Assembly (NCBI GenBank): GCA_963575645.1
Contig: OY754473.1
Location: forward strand, 1,550,001 to 1,614,000
DNA length: 64,000 nt
Source: Xanthostigma xanthostigma
Taxonomy: Eukaryota > Arthropoda > Insecta > Raphidioptera > Raphidiidae
Direction of reading: 5' to 3'
Part shown: positions 1 to 11,339 of the stretch, piece by piece
Layout: every line of letters begins with the position of its first letter
Position numbering within the stretch: the stretch's first letter is position 1
Notes under the pieces: generated by a model
The model's database searches: none
Seen by the model: only the letters and a program-made list of their open reading frames with translations
What the model was told of the DNA's origin: nothing
Program-made: the position numbers and the translations under genes

Positions 1-115
1 TTTCAAATAAAATTTTCGTTCAATGAAAAGTTTTTTTTCTTGGTTGTGCACGGGCCCTTAGTCGATGCGGGGCCCCTAGGCAGTTGCCTACTCTCCCTAA
101 TGATTAATCCGGCAC

Positions 116-117
116 TG

Positions 118-152
<35 letters not shown>

Positions 153-2958
153 GAATTTATTAAATAGATCTTCAGCGAAGATATATAACAAGTCAAAATA
201 CATTAAAATAATATTAAAATATTTAAAAATTATGTAAATTGCTGTATAGATCATCCAGTTTGTAGGGTGCAAGATCTATAAGAATTTGTTTAAGTTTATA
301 TTTTAATTTTGTGTCAGGTAATTGTATTAAGTTTTTAGGTATCGTATTGCAAATTTTGACTATTATATTGTGATTATTATTGTGGACGGCGCATATTGAA
401 GTTTGAATATAATTTAAATCATTTTTTTTTCTGGTATCGTGCATATGTTTATTTGATCTATTTTCAAAGTAGTCTTTATGCTTTTTATAAAACATTACAC
501 ATTTCAATATAAAAACTGCTGTGACCGTTAATATTCTGTATTTTCTGAAATATGGTTTACAACTTTCTCTGTTGGAAATTTTTGCAATTATTCTGATGAT
601 TTTTTTCTGTGTAATTAATATTTGCTTGTTTTTATTTGTGCTACCCCAAAATTCGATTCCATAGCTAATAATAGAATGTATAAATGCATGATATGCCTGT
701 AACAATATATTTTCGCTAACTAGTGTTCTTAATTGTCGTATCAGATATAAGTTTTTATTTAGCTTATTGTTTACTTTTTCTATTTGATCCTTCCAGCTTA
801 GTTTCCGATCAATCGTCAATCCTAAGAAAGTTATACTTTGGGATATTTTAATATTATTATGGTTTGTAAGCATGAATTCTTTGATTTCATTTCCATATGT
901 ACCCAGCTTTAACGCTTGTGTTTTCTCTGGGTTAACTATTAGTCCATTATTGTCAAACCATTTTTTTAATTGTGTCAGAGCATCATCTACATCACTATTT
1001 AATTGTTCTTCATTTTTTGACGTTATAAGTATGGTTGTATCATCTGCGAACATGACCGATCGATATGGTATATGTAGTGGGAAATCATTCGTATATAGTA
1101 TATATAATAACGGGCCTAGGATAGATCCCTGAGGTACTCCTAGTTCTACTTTCCTCCATTCTGATCTCTTTGATACCTCAATGCCGTTTTCAATTGCTGT
1201 TATTTGAGTGCATTGAATTCTGTTATTTAAATAAGATGTTAATAGTTGACTTACTATGCCATTAATTTTGTATTGTTCCAATTTTTGGATTAAATGCATA
1301 TGCTCGACACAATCAAATGCCTTGCTGAGGTCAATTAGTAATGCTGTTGATTGTGATTTTTCATTCCAAGAATTAATCAAATATTGTAGAGTTTCGTATA
1401 TAGCTGTACTTATGTTTCGATTTTTAACGAACCCATTATGTTCCGGCCTTATGATTTTAAATTTTTCTAAAAAATTTACTATACGGTTGAATATCGCCTT
1501 TTCAAAAATTTTCGCAATGTTCGATATTAAAGAAATAGGTCTGTAGTTTTCTTTCAGTTGTTTGTTACCTTTTTTGTGTATCGGTCTAACGATTGACTTC
1601 TTCAACATATCTGGGAATATACCAGTTTCAAGACATATATTTATAATTCTTGTAAGTATGTCCGAGATGTATGGACTAGCTATTTTTAAAATTTTTGTTG
1701 GCATGTTGTCCCATCCAACCGATTTAGTATTTTTTAGTTTTTTTATAATTGTTATAATTTCATTTGGTTCGCAAGGGTACAGAAACATACTGTTGTAATT
1801 TTTAGTTTTGATTTCTGTGGATGTGAGGATGCTGTTTGTTCTTAATTTCTTTCCTACTGTAATATAATGATTATTAAATATATTTGCAATAATTTTACTA
1901 TCTTGAATGAGTAGTCCATTCTCGTTGTGTAATTTAACATTACTATTCGTATCTTGCGGGTTGTTTTTGGCTATTTTTTTAATAATTGACCAGCTTGATT
2001 TAGATTTGTTATTGGAATCATTAATTAAGTCACTGTTATAGAGTTTCTTTGCTGATTTTATAACTTTTTTTAGTATTTTACAATAATTTTTATATTTCTG
2101 TTCTACCAAGCCAATATTGCTATAATTGATTTTACGCAGTTCTAAAATACCCTCATACATCTTTCTTTTGTTTAACGACGATATAATTATTCCCTTTGTT
2201 ATCCAATTTGACTTATAATTCTTTTTGACATCTACGCTTATTAGTTTTACTGGAAAATTAGTTTCAAAATAGTACTGTAGTATATCGTTGAAATATTTAT
2301 AAGCTTTGTTAGCATCGTTTTCATAAGTATGTAGGTGTTCCCATTTTTCTTTAGACAAATCTTGCATGAAGTTTTGTATCTGTTCATCTGTAATTGGTCT
2401 TATGTATTTCTGTTTTTTTATATGAGTTTTGTCAATCACGCTATCCACAATAATCACGTTGTGATCAGCAATCGGTTCATACATTTGTACATTAACTTCC
2501 TGAAAGAGAGAATTTACAACAATATTGTCTATACAACTGGATGATTTATGAGTTACCCTGGTATTTGTCTTAATAGTACGTTTCAAGTTAAAATTGTTGA
2601 AAATGTTACATAATTCTATGACATTTTTATTTTCAATTAAAAGATTAATATTAAAATCAGCACATAGCATAAATTTATATTCAAGTAAATTATACTTATT
2701 ATTGATTTTATCTAAAGTAGCTTCTAAATTTTCAAAAAATACTTGAATATTGCCTAACGGAGACCTATAGATCCCTAAGATTATAATTTTAAGTTCTGTT
2801 AACTTCACAGCTGTGCACTCAAAGTCTAATTCGCTATTGTAAACTTCTAGTTCTGTAATTTGTTCATATGTAATGTTATTTTTGAGAAATATGCAAACTC
2901 CTCCATGATTTCTTTCTGTTCTGCAGTACGTAGCTAAATCAATGAAAAAATCTATTTA
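116..2958 (-). mobile_element. 5'-truncated non-LTR retrotransposon (Jockey/CR1-type LINE)
   Basis: The element reads right to left. Its 3' end is a (TTA)n microsatellite (about 118-152 on the plus strand), preceded by an AATAAA-like stretch, as in LINEs that end in simple repeats. Its 5' end stops abruptly near 2955 inside the endonuclease domain, where the frame runs into TAA at 2956-2958; this is ordinary 5' truncation during target-primed reverse transcription. I could not see target-site duplications. The first 115 bases of the window are other sequence with no recognisable gene. Confidence 0.85.
223..2955 (-). CDS. LINE ORF2: APE endonuclease (C-terminal part) plus reverse transcriptase
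   Basis: The frame is open from the truncation point at 2955 to the stop at 223 and has no native start codon; the first GTG is at 2808. Numbering from 2808, residues up to about 130 are the C-terminal half of an APE-type endonuclease, with motifs DFNIN, SCIDNIVVN and DHNVI. The reverse transcriptase follows: YRPIS near residue 421, AFDC with the first catalytic Asp near 499, GVPQG near 557 and FADD at 587-590. The C-terminal region has the usual CNTIPKNL-like end. The frame contains no internal stops or frameshifts, so the insertion is young, but without the 5' part it cannot be autonomous. The order of domains and the FADDTTIL box fit the Jockey/CR1 group; the exact clade is unresolved. Confidence 0.9.
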   Translation of the reverse strand: MDFFIDLATYCRTERNHGGVCIFLKNNITYEQITELEVYNSELDFECTAVKLTELKIIILGIYRSPLGNIQVFFENLEATLDKINNKYNLLEYKFMLCADFNINLLIENKNVIELCNIFNNFNLKRTIKTNTRVTHKSSSCIDNIVVNSLFQEVNVQMYEPIADHNVIIVDSVIDKTHIKKQKYIRPITDEQIQNFMQDLSKEKWEHLHTYENDANKAYKYFNDILQYYFETNFPVKLISVDVKKNYKSNWITKGIIISSLNKRKMYEGILELRKINYSNIGLVEQKYKNYCKILKKVIKSAKKLYNSDLINDSNNKSKSSWSIIKKIAKNNPQDTNSNVKLHNENGLLIQDSKIIANIFNNHYITVGKKLRTNSILTSTEIKTKNYNSMFLYPCEPNEIITIIKKLKNTKSVGWDNMPTKILKIASPYISDILTRIINICLETGIFPDMLKKSIVRPIHKKGNKQLKENYRPISLISNIAKIFEKAIFNRIVNFLEKFKIIRPEHNGFVKNRNISTAIYETLQYLINSWNEKSQSTALLIDLSKAFDCVEHMHLIQKLEQYKINGIVSQLLTSYLNNRIQCTQITAIENGIEVSKRSEWRKVELGVPQGSILGPLLYILYTNDFPLHIPYRSVMFADDTTILITSKNEEQLNSDVDDALTQLKKWFDNNGLIVNPEKTQALKLGTYGNEIKEFMLTNHNNIKISQSITFLGLTIDRKLSWKDQIEKVNNKLNKNLYLIRQLRTLVSENILLQAYHAFIHSIISYGIEFWGSTNKNKQILITQKKIIRIIAKISNRESCKPYFRKYRILTVTAVFILKCVMFYKKHKDYFENRSNKHMHDTRKKNDLNYIQTSICAVHNNNHNIIVKICNTIPKNLIQLPDTKLKYKLKQILIDLAPYKLDDLYSNLHNF

Positions 2959-3059
2959 TGAGATACAACGAATAATGCGCCCCATGTTTTTCGTTTCAAA
3001 TCCTACAAGTTAAAAAAATATTTTATTCTTTTCAGTTCGTATTAAAAATGTTCCATAAT

Positions 3060-3510
3060 AATTTTTTTTCTTCATATCTCGATCGAAAGTACCTACTTTC
3101 GGCATCAACTGTAAGGCAGAATAACATTTACTCCTTGGTGGGATACACGCTACAATACAGGAAGTTCGTAGGTACGTTCAGGCGGTCGTAAAGCAAAAAC
3201 AACCAATCAACTGTTGTTTAGATGTCGTTTCCATAGCAACCATATTACATTTCAGCTAATAGTCGCGACCAGCTGTTATTCGTGCTTTTACGAATAACCT
3301 CAAAGTTGCTTGCTTAGAATGTATCCGCGTTTTTATGTAATTAATAAGTAATTCATTAACTAATATATTTAATAAGCGTGCTTACGACCGAGATATGAAG
3401 AAAAATAGTATACACCACACTGGTCGAAAGTGTGATACCTTTAGCTGCGCGTCATGATGTCCTCGGCTTCGCCTCAGGGCAAGAATATCAAACTTTCGGC
3501 CCTTGTAGCT
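3060..3510. repeat. Dispersed repeat family R1, copy 1
   Basis: This stretch is clearly similar over its whole length to 43715-44123, sharing blocks such as ttgtttagatgtcgtttcc and aaactttcggcccttg. A short piece of the same family survives at 25334-25381. It has no coding potential. The ends are not delimited by recognisable TIRs, so its class is unknown. Confidence 0.75.
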
Positions 3511-3940
3511 CTTTTATTATTTAGACTTTCCGTTTCGTCGTTTAACCCGGCCCTGTACGCGTCGAAAGAGAGATAAAGCTCATTCAGGAAAATTAGTAGG
3601 TGTTCACACGCACGCGGTCGGTAAAGAAGAGCTCTGTGCGGTAACAAAAGACAGCGCTTATAACGAGCCCGAATAAGATTGAAAAATGGTGTGCGCTTAA
3701 GCGACTATCTCTGCACTGAAATGAGTGAGAGAGGAAGAGAGAGAGGGCAGGGAGAGAGAGGAACATAATGATAAATGGTGTTTAACTACACACAAGCTCG
3801 CTAACGAAAACATAATAGACGTCGATATTTTATTTTAACATTAGCTCTAATCGCACGCTTTGCTGTAAACTTGGCTCTGGAGATAAAACATGTAACTATA
3901 AAAGGTAAATCGATGTTATTTAGTTGCATATTATTAAGGC
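3511..3940. other. Intergenic, no gene seen
   Basis: No open frame of note. A purine-rich GA stretch lies at about 3726-3764. Confidence 0.5.
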
Positions 3941-3941
3941 C

Positions 3942-4032
3942 GCTGCACACAAGGCTAGAAACACTGCTTGTAGTTCTGCTGGCCGGTAGGCCGGGTACGA
4001 AGCTATAATTGACGTCACTGCGGGCTCGCCTG
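3942..4032. mobile_element. Single-end fragment of the 40.56 kb MITE
   Basis: The sequence from aaggccgctgcacacaaggc onward matches the left end of the complete MITE at 40561-41016 for about 90 bases, including the tgacgtcactg segment, and then diverges. No right end is present. Confidence 0.7.
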
Positions 4033-4404
4033 CAATACTATAATACGCGCCACGAACCTAAAACGCTCGGAAGTTAGATGCGAATGCCGGCTTGCGCTTG
4101 TACAGTCTGTTGAAAAATTACAAACTCGCAACTCAACAAAATTAAAATAACAATAACAACTTGACAATAGCGTACTCGACTGTACTTTAAAGTAGGAAAG
4201 CCACAAGTGACAAAGGCAACGCGCGATCACGGCCAATCACCGACGAGCGCAGGTAGCTGGGAGGTGGTGGGAGTATCAACGGCTCTAAAATGTGCCTTTG
4301 CAACGTTGTTTGTCACTGGCTTCCGAACCTTTTAGATCCGTGGCGCATATTGTATGTAAGGTCCATTTGAATACCGAATAACTCTGTTCTTTCTTTTTTT
4401 TCAG

Positions 4405-4563
4405 AGCACGAACGGAATAGGTCGACCAGGTCCGATGTGCGGCGGTCCAAATGACCTCCTCGAACGCAGAGGCGGCGGCGGACATCATCCAGGCGACCCG
4501 ACGTCCAACGGATTCCAGGCGCCGCCCGGCGACCCGCACCACTACGATCCGACGTCTAAATGA
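4405..4563 (+). CDS. Isolated GC-rich terminal coding exon, unidentified gene
   Basis: A strong splice acceptor (a run of pyrimidines ending TTTTTTTTCAG at 4404) is followed by 52 codons and a TGA at 4561-4563. The peptide is rich in Gly, Pro, Asp and His (it begins STNGIGRPGPMCGGP and ends PHHYDPTSK), a normal composition for a disordered protein C terminus. In phase 0, upstream stops lie within a few codons of the acceptor, so the exon cannot extend left. The exon is far more GC-rich than its surroundings, which argues against chance. No upstream exon is visible here, so the rest of the gene would lie to the left of the window or be lost. The product is not recognised. A fragment of a processed gene copy is an alternative. 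Confidence 0.5.
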   Translation, partial: STNGIGRPGPMCGGPNDLLERRGGGGHHPGDPTSNGFQAPPGDPHHYDPTSK

Positions 4564-4726
4564 CACATGCAGGAATCGCCCTACCGCAACAAGTAATCTG
4601 CCAAACCTTATAGGGCTCTGTCCACACATGCCGGTTCAATTTATGTGTGGACAGATCCCACCATTCATTGTCGAGTTAAAATATTTCCGAATCGTCGTGT
4701 CCTTTCTTCGTAATATACCTCCACAG

Positions 4727-5319
4727 TAGTGATGTGTCGCTCCTGAGCGAGTCGTTCATAATGAACTACTCCTTCCTTGGAGCGGAGCGAGTCGCTCTTT
4801 TTTTTCCGAGCGCCATTGCTCTGTGCTCAGCCGTTCTGTACTGTTGCATTCGCACATTTACAGAGCGCACACAGCGCAGGCCACAGAGGCACTAGTGAAT
4901 TTTGCACGTGCAGAGTTATCTTTGCTGAGTCAATTAATGTTGAATGGCACACTGTAAGTGCAATAGTACTAAGCTTACAGTGACTTAAACCATTTACATT
5001 GACGTCGTTGACAAAGACATACTATTGTAACAATAAACATTATTGCTTTGATTATACTTTATAGTTTATCCGAAATGCGAATAATATAAGATCAGAATCA
5101 TATTAAAATGAGCTCAGAGCTGAGTGTGTATTGTGCTGTGCAATGCTTCGTGACTCCTGAGCATGCATGATGATAGTTCACACCTCTGCAGTCTACACTC
5201 TTGTGTAGTGCGTACTGTCTAGTGTCGCTCCTTTGAACGACTCGCTCTGAGCAACTCTTTTTAGTGAGCGGAGCGCACGGAGCCAGCTCCCAATAAAGAG
5301 TCATATGGACACATCACTA
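4727..5319. mobile_element. hAT-type MITE with 8-bp target duplication
   Basis: The termini are inverted repeats (tagtgatgtgtc on the left, gacacatcacta on the right). They are flanked by ctccacag (4719-4726) and ctccacaa (5320-5327), a 7/8 match to an 8-bp target duplication, the size made by hAT transposases. There is no transposase. A second copy, cut at its right end, is at 29499-30051. Confidence 0.85.
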
Positions 5320-5405
5320 CTCCACAACCTTCTCGATGATGTTTAAATAGTCGGATGTCTGGAATCACATTGTTCCATTGCTTTGCAGCTCCATAAAGCT
5401 CTATA

Positions 5406-5817
5406 AAGCGCGGGTCACACTAGGCTGCTTGTCAGCCGCTGCTGATCAGCGGCGGACAGTAGCACCAGCGGGCAGCCCGGTCACACTACGGCTGCTACTC
5501 GCTAGTCTACCATGAGTAGTGGCTGCCAATCCGGTCACTACAACATAAACCACGTGGTACGTGATGGTTGACTCGCCTATGATGCACTGCTTCGGTCAGA
5601 CTGCGCTGCTCGCTGGTGGTAGCGGGTGCAAATGAGTTACGTGACCTGCTAGTCGCCGCTGCCTAGCTACCAAAACCAATTTCACCAGCCGCTGATAAAT
5701 ACTCGCCGGCTGGCGGCGCCAACGGCGAATTTTATGCTCACGCCAAGCTGATTGATGGCTGACAGTAGCGGCTTCCACAACTCGCGGCTGGCAACCAGAC
5801 TAGTGTGACTTGCGCTT
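5406..5817. mobile_element. MITE-like element, 18-bp imperfect TIRs
   Basis: Left end aagcgcgggtcacactag and the reverse complement of the right end (5800-5817) agree at 16 of 18 positions. The interior is GC-rich with repeated gctgctcgctg-like motifs and is non-coding. No clear target duplication. Confidence 0.7.
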
Positions 5818-6080
5818 AAGGATGGGTCACTCCTTGAATTTGTGATCACAAACTATAGAGACCTCTGCAGAAAGAGGAGGTTTTACCAAATATCAACAAA
5901 ATGACGATTTGTAAGTACTTTAACTTAAGATTCAAAGTTCCCAAGAACAGGAAGTGCGTCCCCTCTGTGTTCAGTTAAATTGAACCCTGTGGGTTCAACA
6001 GGTTCGGTTCGAGCGGACACTGAACTGGACGGCTTTACTGAAACCAGGGCTTATGATAAGTCAACAATTATTAGGTAATT

Positions 6081-6541
6081 CAATTAGGCTTTTGAAAAAA
6101 AAATAATTATTGATTTTTTTATTGTATTTTAAAACTTTATTATAAACAATATTGATAATCGATGCGAAAAACTTTCAAAAAACTTTTTTAAAATTAATTA
6201 TAAGCAATTTAAAATTGATAAAATATTAAAAAAAAATCACGTGACTGCAAACGCACTAAAATTGTTTTTGACAGTTGTGACGTCATAATGGTAAAATGTA
6301 TATACGCAGTATACTATCAATGGCTTCTACATGTGTATTGACTAAAACATTATGACGTCACATTATGTTCGGGAAATGTCGGCGCGTTCTCGGAACTGGG
6401 TAAAAAAATTTATTTTTAATTTGATATAACTTATGAATTATAACGAAAATAAAAAAAAGAAAAATAGTTTTGTTATAAAACTTATATAAGTACGATCTTT
6501 CCATTTATGACAAAAAAAAATTTCATTCAAAAGCCCAATTG
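6081..6541. mobile_element. MITE-like element with 16-bp TIRs and inner palindrome
   Basis: The ends caattaggcttttgaa and ttcaaaagcccaattg are inverted with one mismatch. A second inverted pair, tgacgtcataatg and cattatgacgtca, lies inside around 6278-6362. Non-coding. Confidence 0.65.
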
Positions 6542-6789
6542 CACATACCGCTACACTATAGCAGTATCTACTCTATTATTGCTTCGCGCGTCAGAGCTGA
6601 CTTTCAGTCATATAAAAATTTATATCTACGTTAATTTCGCACGAAATCCATTCAAATTGTAAGTTTATGAAAAGAGGAGATGTCTATTCTATAAAATGAA
6701 ACCGTTTTTAGATTGATTTGAGTTCATAATTAGTCCTAAAATTGTAATCGAAAATCGCAAACAACAGTTGGCGGTTTGTCTGTACGTTT

Positions 6790-7330
6790 TATCATTCGAA
6801 CATTTCCAACCCACAAGTGGGGAATGGTACTAGTTTAGGTCAAAAATCACTTTTAAAAATTTTACAATATCCTTTCGTATGAGGTCCCTTGAATCCAAAA
6901 AACATTTTTTTTTTGAAAAATTGCGTCTGTTTGTATGTGATCACGATACAGGATTAAAACCAAATTTTGGGAGGATGTTTGATATACAAATATGAAGACC
7001 CCTATTATTTTTGGGGAAAATCGACGCATGTGCAGAAGAGAATAACGATGTTTTTTTTTTAAATAATGGTATACTTTTCATAACTTTTTCAAGAAAGTTT
7101 CGTTATAATTGTTTTTCCTAAACTTTATAGTTTCGGAAATATTTTGAAAATAAAAAAAAATCAGCTGTTCTGTTGTTTTGTAGATCCGTCAGAAATAAAC
7201 AAGTTAAGCATGCTTTGATTAATTTGTACATGACGTGGAACATATTATTCTAGGTAACCATGGCAACGGATAGAAAATATCATATTGAATACCATTATCC
7301 TCGTAACCTCACGGGATATCAGAAATTATA
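6790..7330. repeat. Dispersed repeat family R2, copy 1
   Basis: Matches 39790-40330 in the same orientation, for example ggggaatggtactagtttagg and the stretch up to the ggtaaccatggcaacg block. A reverse-oriented, internally amplified relative is at 50.8-51.3 kb. No TIRs or coding frame found. Confidence 0.75.
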
Positions 7331-7364
7331 TTTTCTTTATTATACTATATCAAATGCCAATATT

Positions 7365-7415
7365 TTTTTAAGTTGGAATGGTCCAGTTGCCTAATTGGCT
7401 GAAATTTTTTTCTAT
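7365..7415 (-). pseudogene. Tiny LINE C-terminal remnant
   Basis: The block aagttggaatggtccagttgcc...aattggctgaaattttt matches the LINE C-terminal fragment at 42504-42548. The rest of 7415-8110 holds nothing I can recognise. Confidence 0.45.
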
Positions 7416-8116
7416 CCTGTAGGATACACGACTTGTCCACTGTTACCATTTTCGCTGAACGCACTGTATAGACACAGTTGTCTAGAATCTAATATCTAAT
7501 CTTTTTGACCATATGCGGATTTTAAATTATGTCTACCAAATTTCACGTTTTCAAGTTCAGCCTTTTAAGATACTATGGCAGACAAACGGAAGAATGGATT
7601 ACGAGGTCCCACTGTAAACGATTCGTTTTTTTAACTATTTTGGCACAGAACTCTCAAATCATCAGCGGAAGGCGGGGTCAAATTTTTCAAATCAAAACAC
7701 AGATTGACTTATCATACACCTTGTATATAATAATACAAATAAATTATTGATAATGTTACAATAAATTAAGAAAATAAATGTTCTATATTTCTAGATTTCG
7801 TGAAGAAATTCACTCTCTATTGACAAGTTCAACCTTTGTTCATGTTTCAAAACTATATAATAGCTACTTTTTCATATCAGAGGTAAAATGGCAAATTTCG
7901 GACTAGTGCGTAAAGTAAAATCATTGCTATCTTGCCAATCGACCTGTCAGTTACATTTTTAAACTATACGAGCAACAGAGGCAACATAGTAGGCATAATC
8001 ATCGTAAACAATCCAAATAAATTCCAATATGACCGAATCTGAACTGTCAGATATATATAAATATTTACTTAGTATGATGTAAAAATCAGCTATTTTGTAT
8101 GATAAACGTGCAAAAA

Positions 8117-8242
8117 TGTCGTATGTATCTCGAACGTAATGCTATTGCGACACGTGTGACTGTTAAAACTCGCTGGTCGCTCGTTTAAACATCATGTCAC
8201 AACTCATACATAAAAGTGCATTTACGTTCTAGATACATTTAG
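8117..8242. mobile_element. Short hairpin element
   Basis: Imperfect inverted ends: atgtatctcgaacgtaa at the left and the complement of ttacgttctagatacat at the right, enclosing about 90 non-coding bases. Confidence 0.45.
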
Positions 8243-8257
8243 AAAACTTTAATTTGG

Positions 8258-8838
8258 TATACAGTATGTAAACACGTAAGGTGCACATAGGGAAATTAGC
8301 ATTGGGAAAAAATGACTGGATCAGAGTGAGCCTTGAAATCTTGTTTTTTAATTTGACAGATAATATTCTTAGGTAAAATGAATGTGTATACTACCGAAGA
8401 AAATATTCAAATGATTACAACATAATCGGACTTTTTTTATTAATGGGACATTAAATTCCCAAAAATACTTAAATATGGTGCGAGATCAGATATCTCCGCC
8501 TATTCGTGTTGAACCTAAAGACATTGGGTCACTGATTTACCAACGCGCATACGCCATACCAGTCAGACAATTTTTGAATGAAATGTTTCCAAACAGATGG
8601 AGTTGTTTTTTTGTTTTATTTTTGTACAAATAAATTAAAATAATGATTTATAAGAGCTTTTTATTATAAAAAAAGCCAAGTAAAATAAAAATAAATCAAA
8701 ATAAAATAGAAATCCTCAAGATTACCACGATAATTTAATAGAAATAACAATTAATGCAGTCATGGCTAACTCTGATCCAAATATTTTTTCCCAATGCTAA
8801 TTTCCCTATGTGCACCTTACGCGTTTACATACTGTATA
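8258..8838. mobile_element. Foldback element with ~75-bp terminal inverted repeats
   Basis: The first ~75 bases (from tatacagtatgtaaac through gcacatagggaaattagc to the tggatcagag block) recur inverted at 8764-8838 with only a few differences. The interior is AT-rich and non-coding. A one-ended copy lies at 41990-42115 and continues past the arm into the interior. Confidence 0.8.
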
Positions 8839-9108
8839 TGACCACAAGCGGGATCATTGTATAAATCGATTTTTTGACAATGTTTTCTGCACTGTTTTGA
8901 AACATGAATATGTTGGAAATAAATATTCTAGTCAAAAAAAAAAAAACGTGTTGTCGTTATACACTGCTGTAGTGAATACTTCTTACACCGAATTAATTGA
9001 ATTATGTTTAGAAGTGCGAAAGAGAAAGAGAGAGATCATCGATCTTGTAAGAGACAGAAGGAAAGAAGGAGGAGTTGCTTTGTGTTGCACTACTCCAAGA
9101 GTGGCGAA

Positions 9109-9130
9109 CCTATGGCACGCGTGCCATAGG
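9109..9130. repeat. 22-bp perfect palindrome, possible transposon end
   Basis: cctatggcacgcgtgccatagg is a perfect palindrome followed by another tggcacgcg. GGCACGCG-rich termini of this type occur at ends of hAT-like elements; no partner end was found. Confidence 0.45.
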
Positions 9131-10281
9131 TGGCACGCGACAGATTATTATGGGCACGACATTTTTTGAGGTGCAAAATCGAAATAATTAAAAATATGCT
9201 AAATGTCGAAAAAAATTGACCAATCACCAAATAACAAATACGACAAAGTTTCATGGCGCCCAGTGTATTATCGAAATTATTCTTTTCATCTATGTTTGAT
9301 TGATTTTTTTAACAACTAAATTTCTTTGACTGCTTTACCTCATGTATGGAGGGTAGAGGTTAAGGAGAACCATCTCTGTGTACGAAATAGTGTCCATCAA
9401 AAAGCGTTAATTAGGGTACCGCCACTGTCGCAAAAGGGTAAATTTTAAAGCAAGCGTATGGAGGGAAAAAATTATTAGAATGGGATAGAAAATTAAACGA
9501 GGAAAGAAGAATTTCCGCTTTTTTATGGCGCACTATTCAAAAGTAAAACAAAAAATAAAAAAGCAATATGATATAAAATTTTCTTTATTAAGTGTCATTT
9601 TTAAACGTGCTATTGTGCATTTAGAAGTAAATAAACGATTATACTGATATGAATAAATTATAAAATGACTAAAAAATATTAGTAAAAGCGAAAAAAAATT
9701 AAATCACTCTCAATACTATCTCATAGCAGGTTTTTAGGTTATATTTATTAAATTATTTTGGACTACGTAAACAGTTTATATTTTATATACTGTATTAAAA
9801 ATACTAAATTTTCCAACTCAAAAATTCGTTTATAATTACTGCTATGGAGGGTAAAAAACTGCTAAATTCATTTTATACTCGAATGCAGCGCTAGCGCCAT
9901 TCCGGACGATTTTTGAACTGTTATTTACAGCATTTAGATGGACACTTTTTCAACTTATCTCTCATATAAGATAGTCCTCCTTACCTCTCTACTCTCCATA
10001 ACCTCAGGTCTTCCTCATGGAAAATAGTAGGGCGTATTGGATATCGCTATGTGCAGCATCACAGTCGCGACATCTAGCGCCATTGACGGCGAACCCACTG
10101 CCACCTTTATACATTATGTCAAATGGGACAACTAGTAAAGAGTGAATTCATACAACAATAACAAGGCAGTTCGATTGCAACAACATAAACACCATATTAT
10201 CTTCTTGAGTGTAAAAATTTCGTTAATAAAAGGTTTCATTTAATTATAATTATTACAGTTATACGAAAAATGCTCATTTAA

Positions 10282-11167
10282 GGACGTAGTCCTATGTTCA
10301 GGCTCGTTTTCAACCGTTATTTCAGAATTTTTTTTTTGATATCAAAATAATGTGCGATGTTTTCAATTTTGTTACATGTTTTTACTCACAACGTAAGCTA
10401 ATAAGCTTAATTTTACGCCATTTTATAATTGTTTTTTTAACCTAAAGTAGACAACTTTAAATGGAGGTAGGTGGGTAGCGCGGGTGATAACGTCACTTGG
10501 AGTCAACTGAATTATAAAAATTAAATTGGTTATTGTTTCGTAGGCTTGTGGCTCTATCCCGTACTAGAAATAAACATTTTTATTGATAAATAACAAAATG
10601 ACGGGTTTTAGAAAAAAAACAACGAGAAAATCGTGATTTTTTCGATGAAAATCGGTAAAAAAAAATAGAAATAACTTTTATAATTAAGTAATTCTAATAC
10701 CGGACGGAGCTATTGTTGTGTAGAATAGCCTGTGCAAAACTGAAAGCAATCGGTTGTATACAATTGTTTCAATCACCCGCGCCGCTTAGAAAAACATAGT
10801 TTTGAGAAAAACAAGTTTAAAGTTTTAATTTCAGATTTCTTACAAAAATATAAAAATGAATATTTACACCAATCAGCTATGCCTGGTGTATAATAAAACC
10901 TTCCGTTTCTTCAAAGGCATCGTTTTCTGCTAATTTGTTTGCTCTACTCTGCGAGAGTATAAGGGTAACGTGATAACAATTGAGAGGTAAGAGCAGGTAA
11001 GAGTCTTACCGTAAGACCGTTGCTGCTCTCGACTATATGCTATAGCTTTGTAAATATTTAATATTTCGGTCTAAAATTTTTACAGTATTTTCTCAATATA
11101 TTATACTTACTAAAAATGTAAAAAAAATAAATTCGTTTTTTCAAAACCCGAACACCAGACTACGTCC
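10282..11167. mobile_element. TTAA-flanked non-autonomous DNA transposon
   Basis: TTAA at 10278-10281 is followed by ggacgtagtc, and the complementary gactacgtcc ends at 11167 directly before TTAA at 11168-11171. TTAA duplication is the hallmark of piggyBac-type transposition; the 10-bp TIR does not start with the CCC usual for piggyBac, so the family assignment is open. The 886-bp interior has no transposase. Confidence 0.75.
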
Positions 11168-11339
11168 TTAACACATTGTTAGAAGGACATGACAAATTAC
11201 GGACGGTAGGCGGTACTGCCGTCACGTACCCAGCGAATATGGTGTATAAGGGCGTGTAAGAAGTATTCACTTCAAAAATGTTTTAAAATATTATATCTAC
11301 CATGAATGGACCACGAAAACTTATATCAAAATGTTATAA

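Larger units (their letters stand above)
8971..11271. mobile_element. Candidate 2.3-kb element bounded by an 18-bp perfect inverted repeat
   Basis: agtgaatacttcttacac at 8971-8988 is exactly complementary to 11254-11271. The enclosed DNA has no gene and contains a complete TTAA element (10282-11167), so without it the outer structure is about 1.4 kb. No target duplication was found, so chance or an older recombination remains possible. Confidence 0.4.

Noticed and set aside
4285-4629. Minus-strand 114-codon frame over the 4.4-kb exon
   Set aside because: It is antisense to the better-supported plus-strand exon with its acceptor and stop, and has no recognisable domain.
7529-9169. Open frames at 7529-7750 and 8810-9169
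   Set aside because: Lysine/isoleucine-rich chance frames; the second begins inside a foldback arm and runs through a poly(A) tract.
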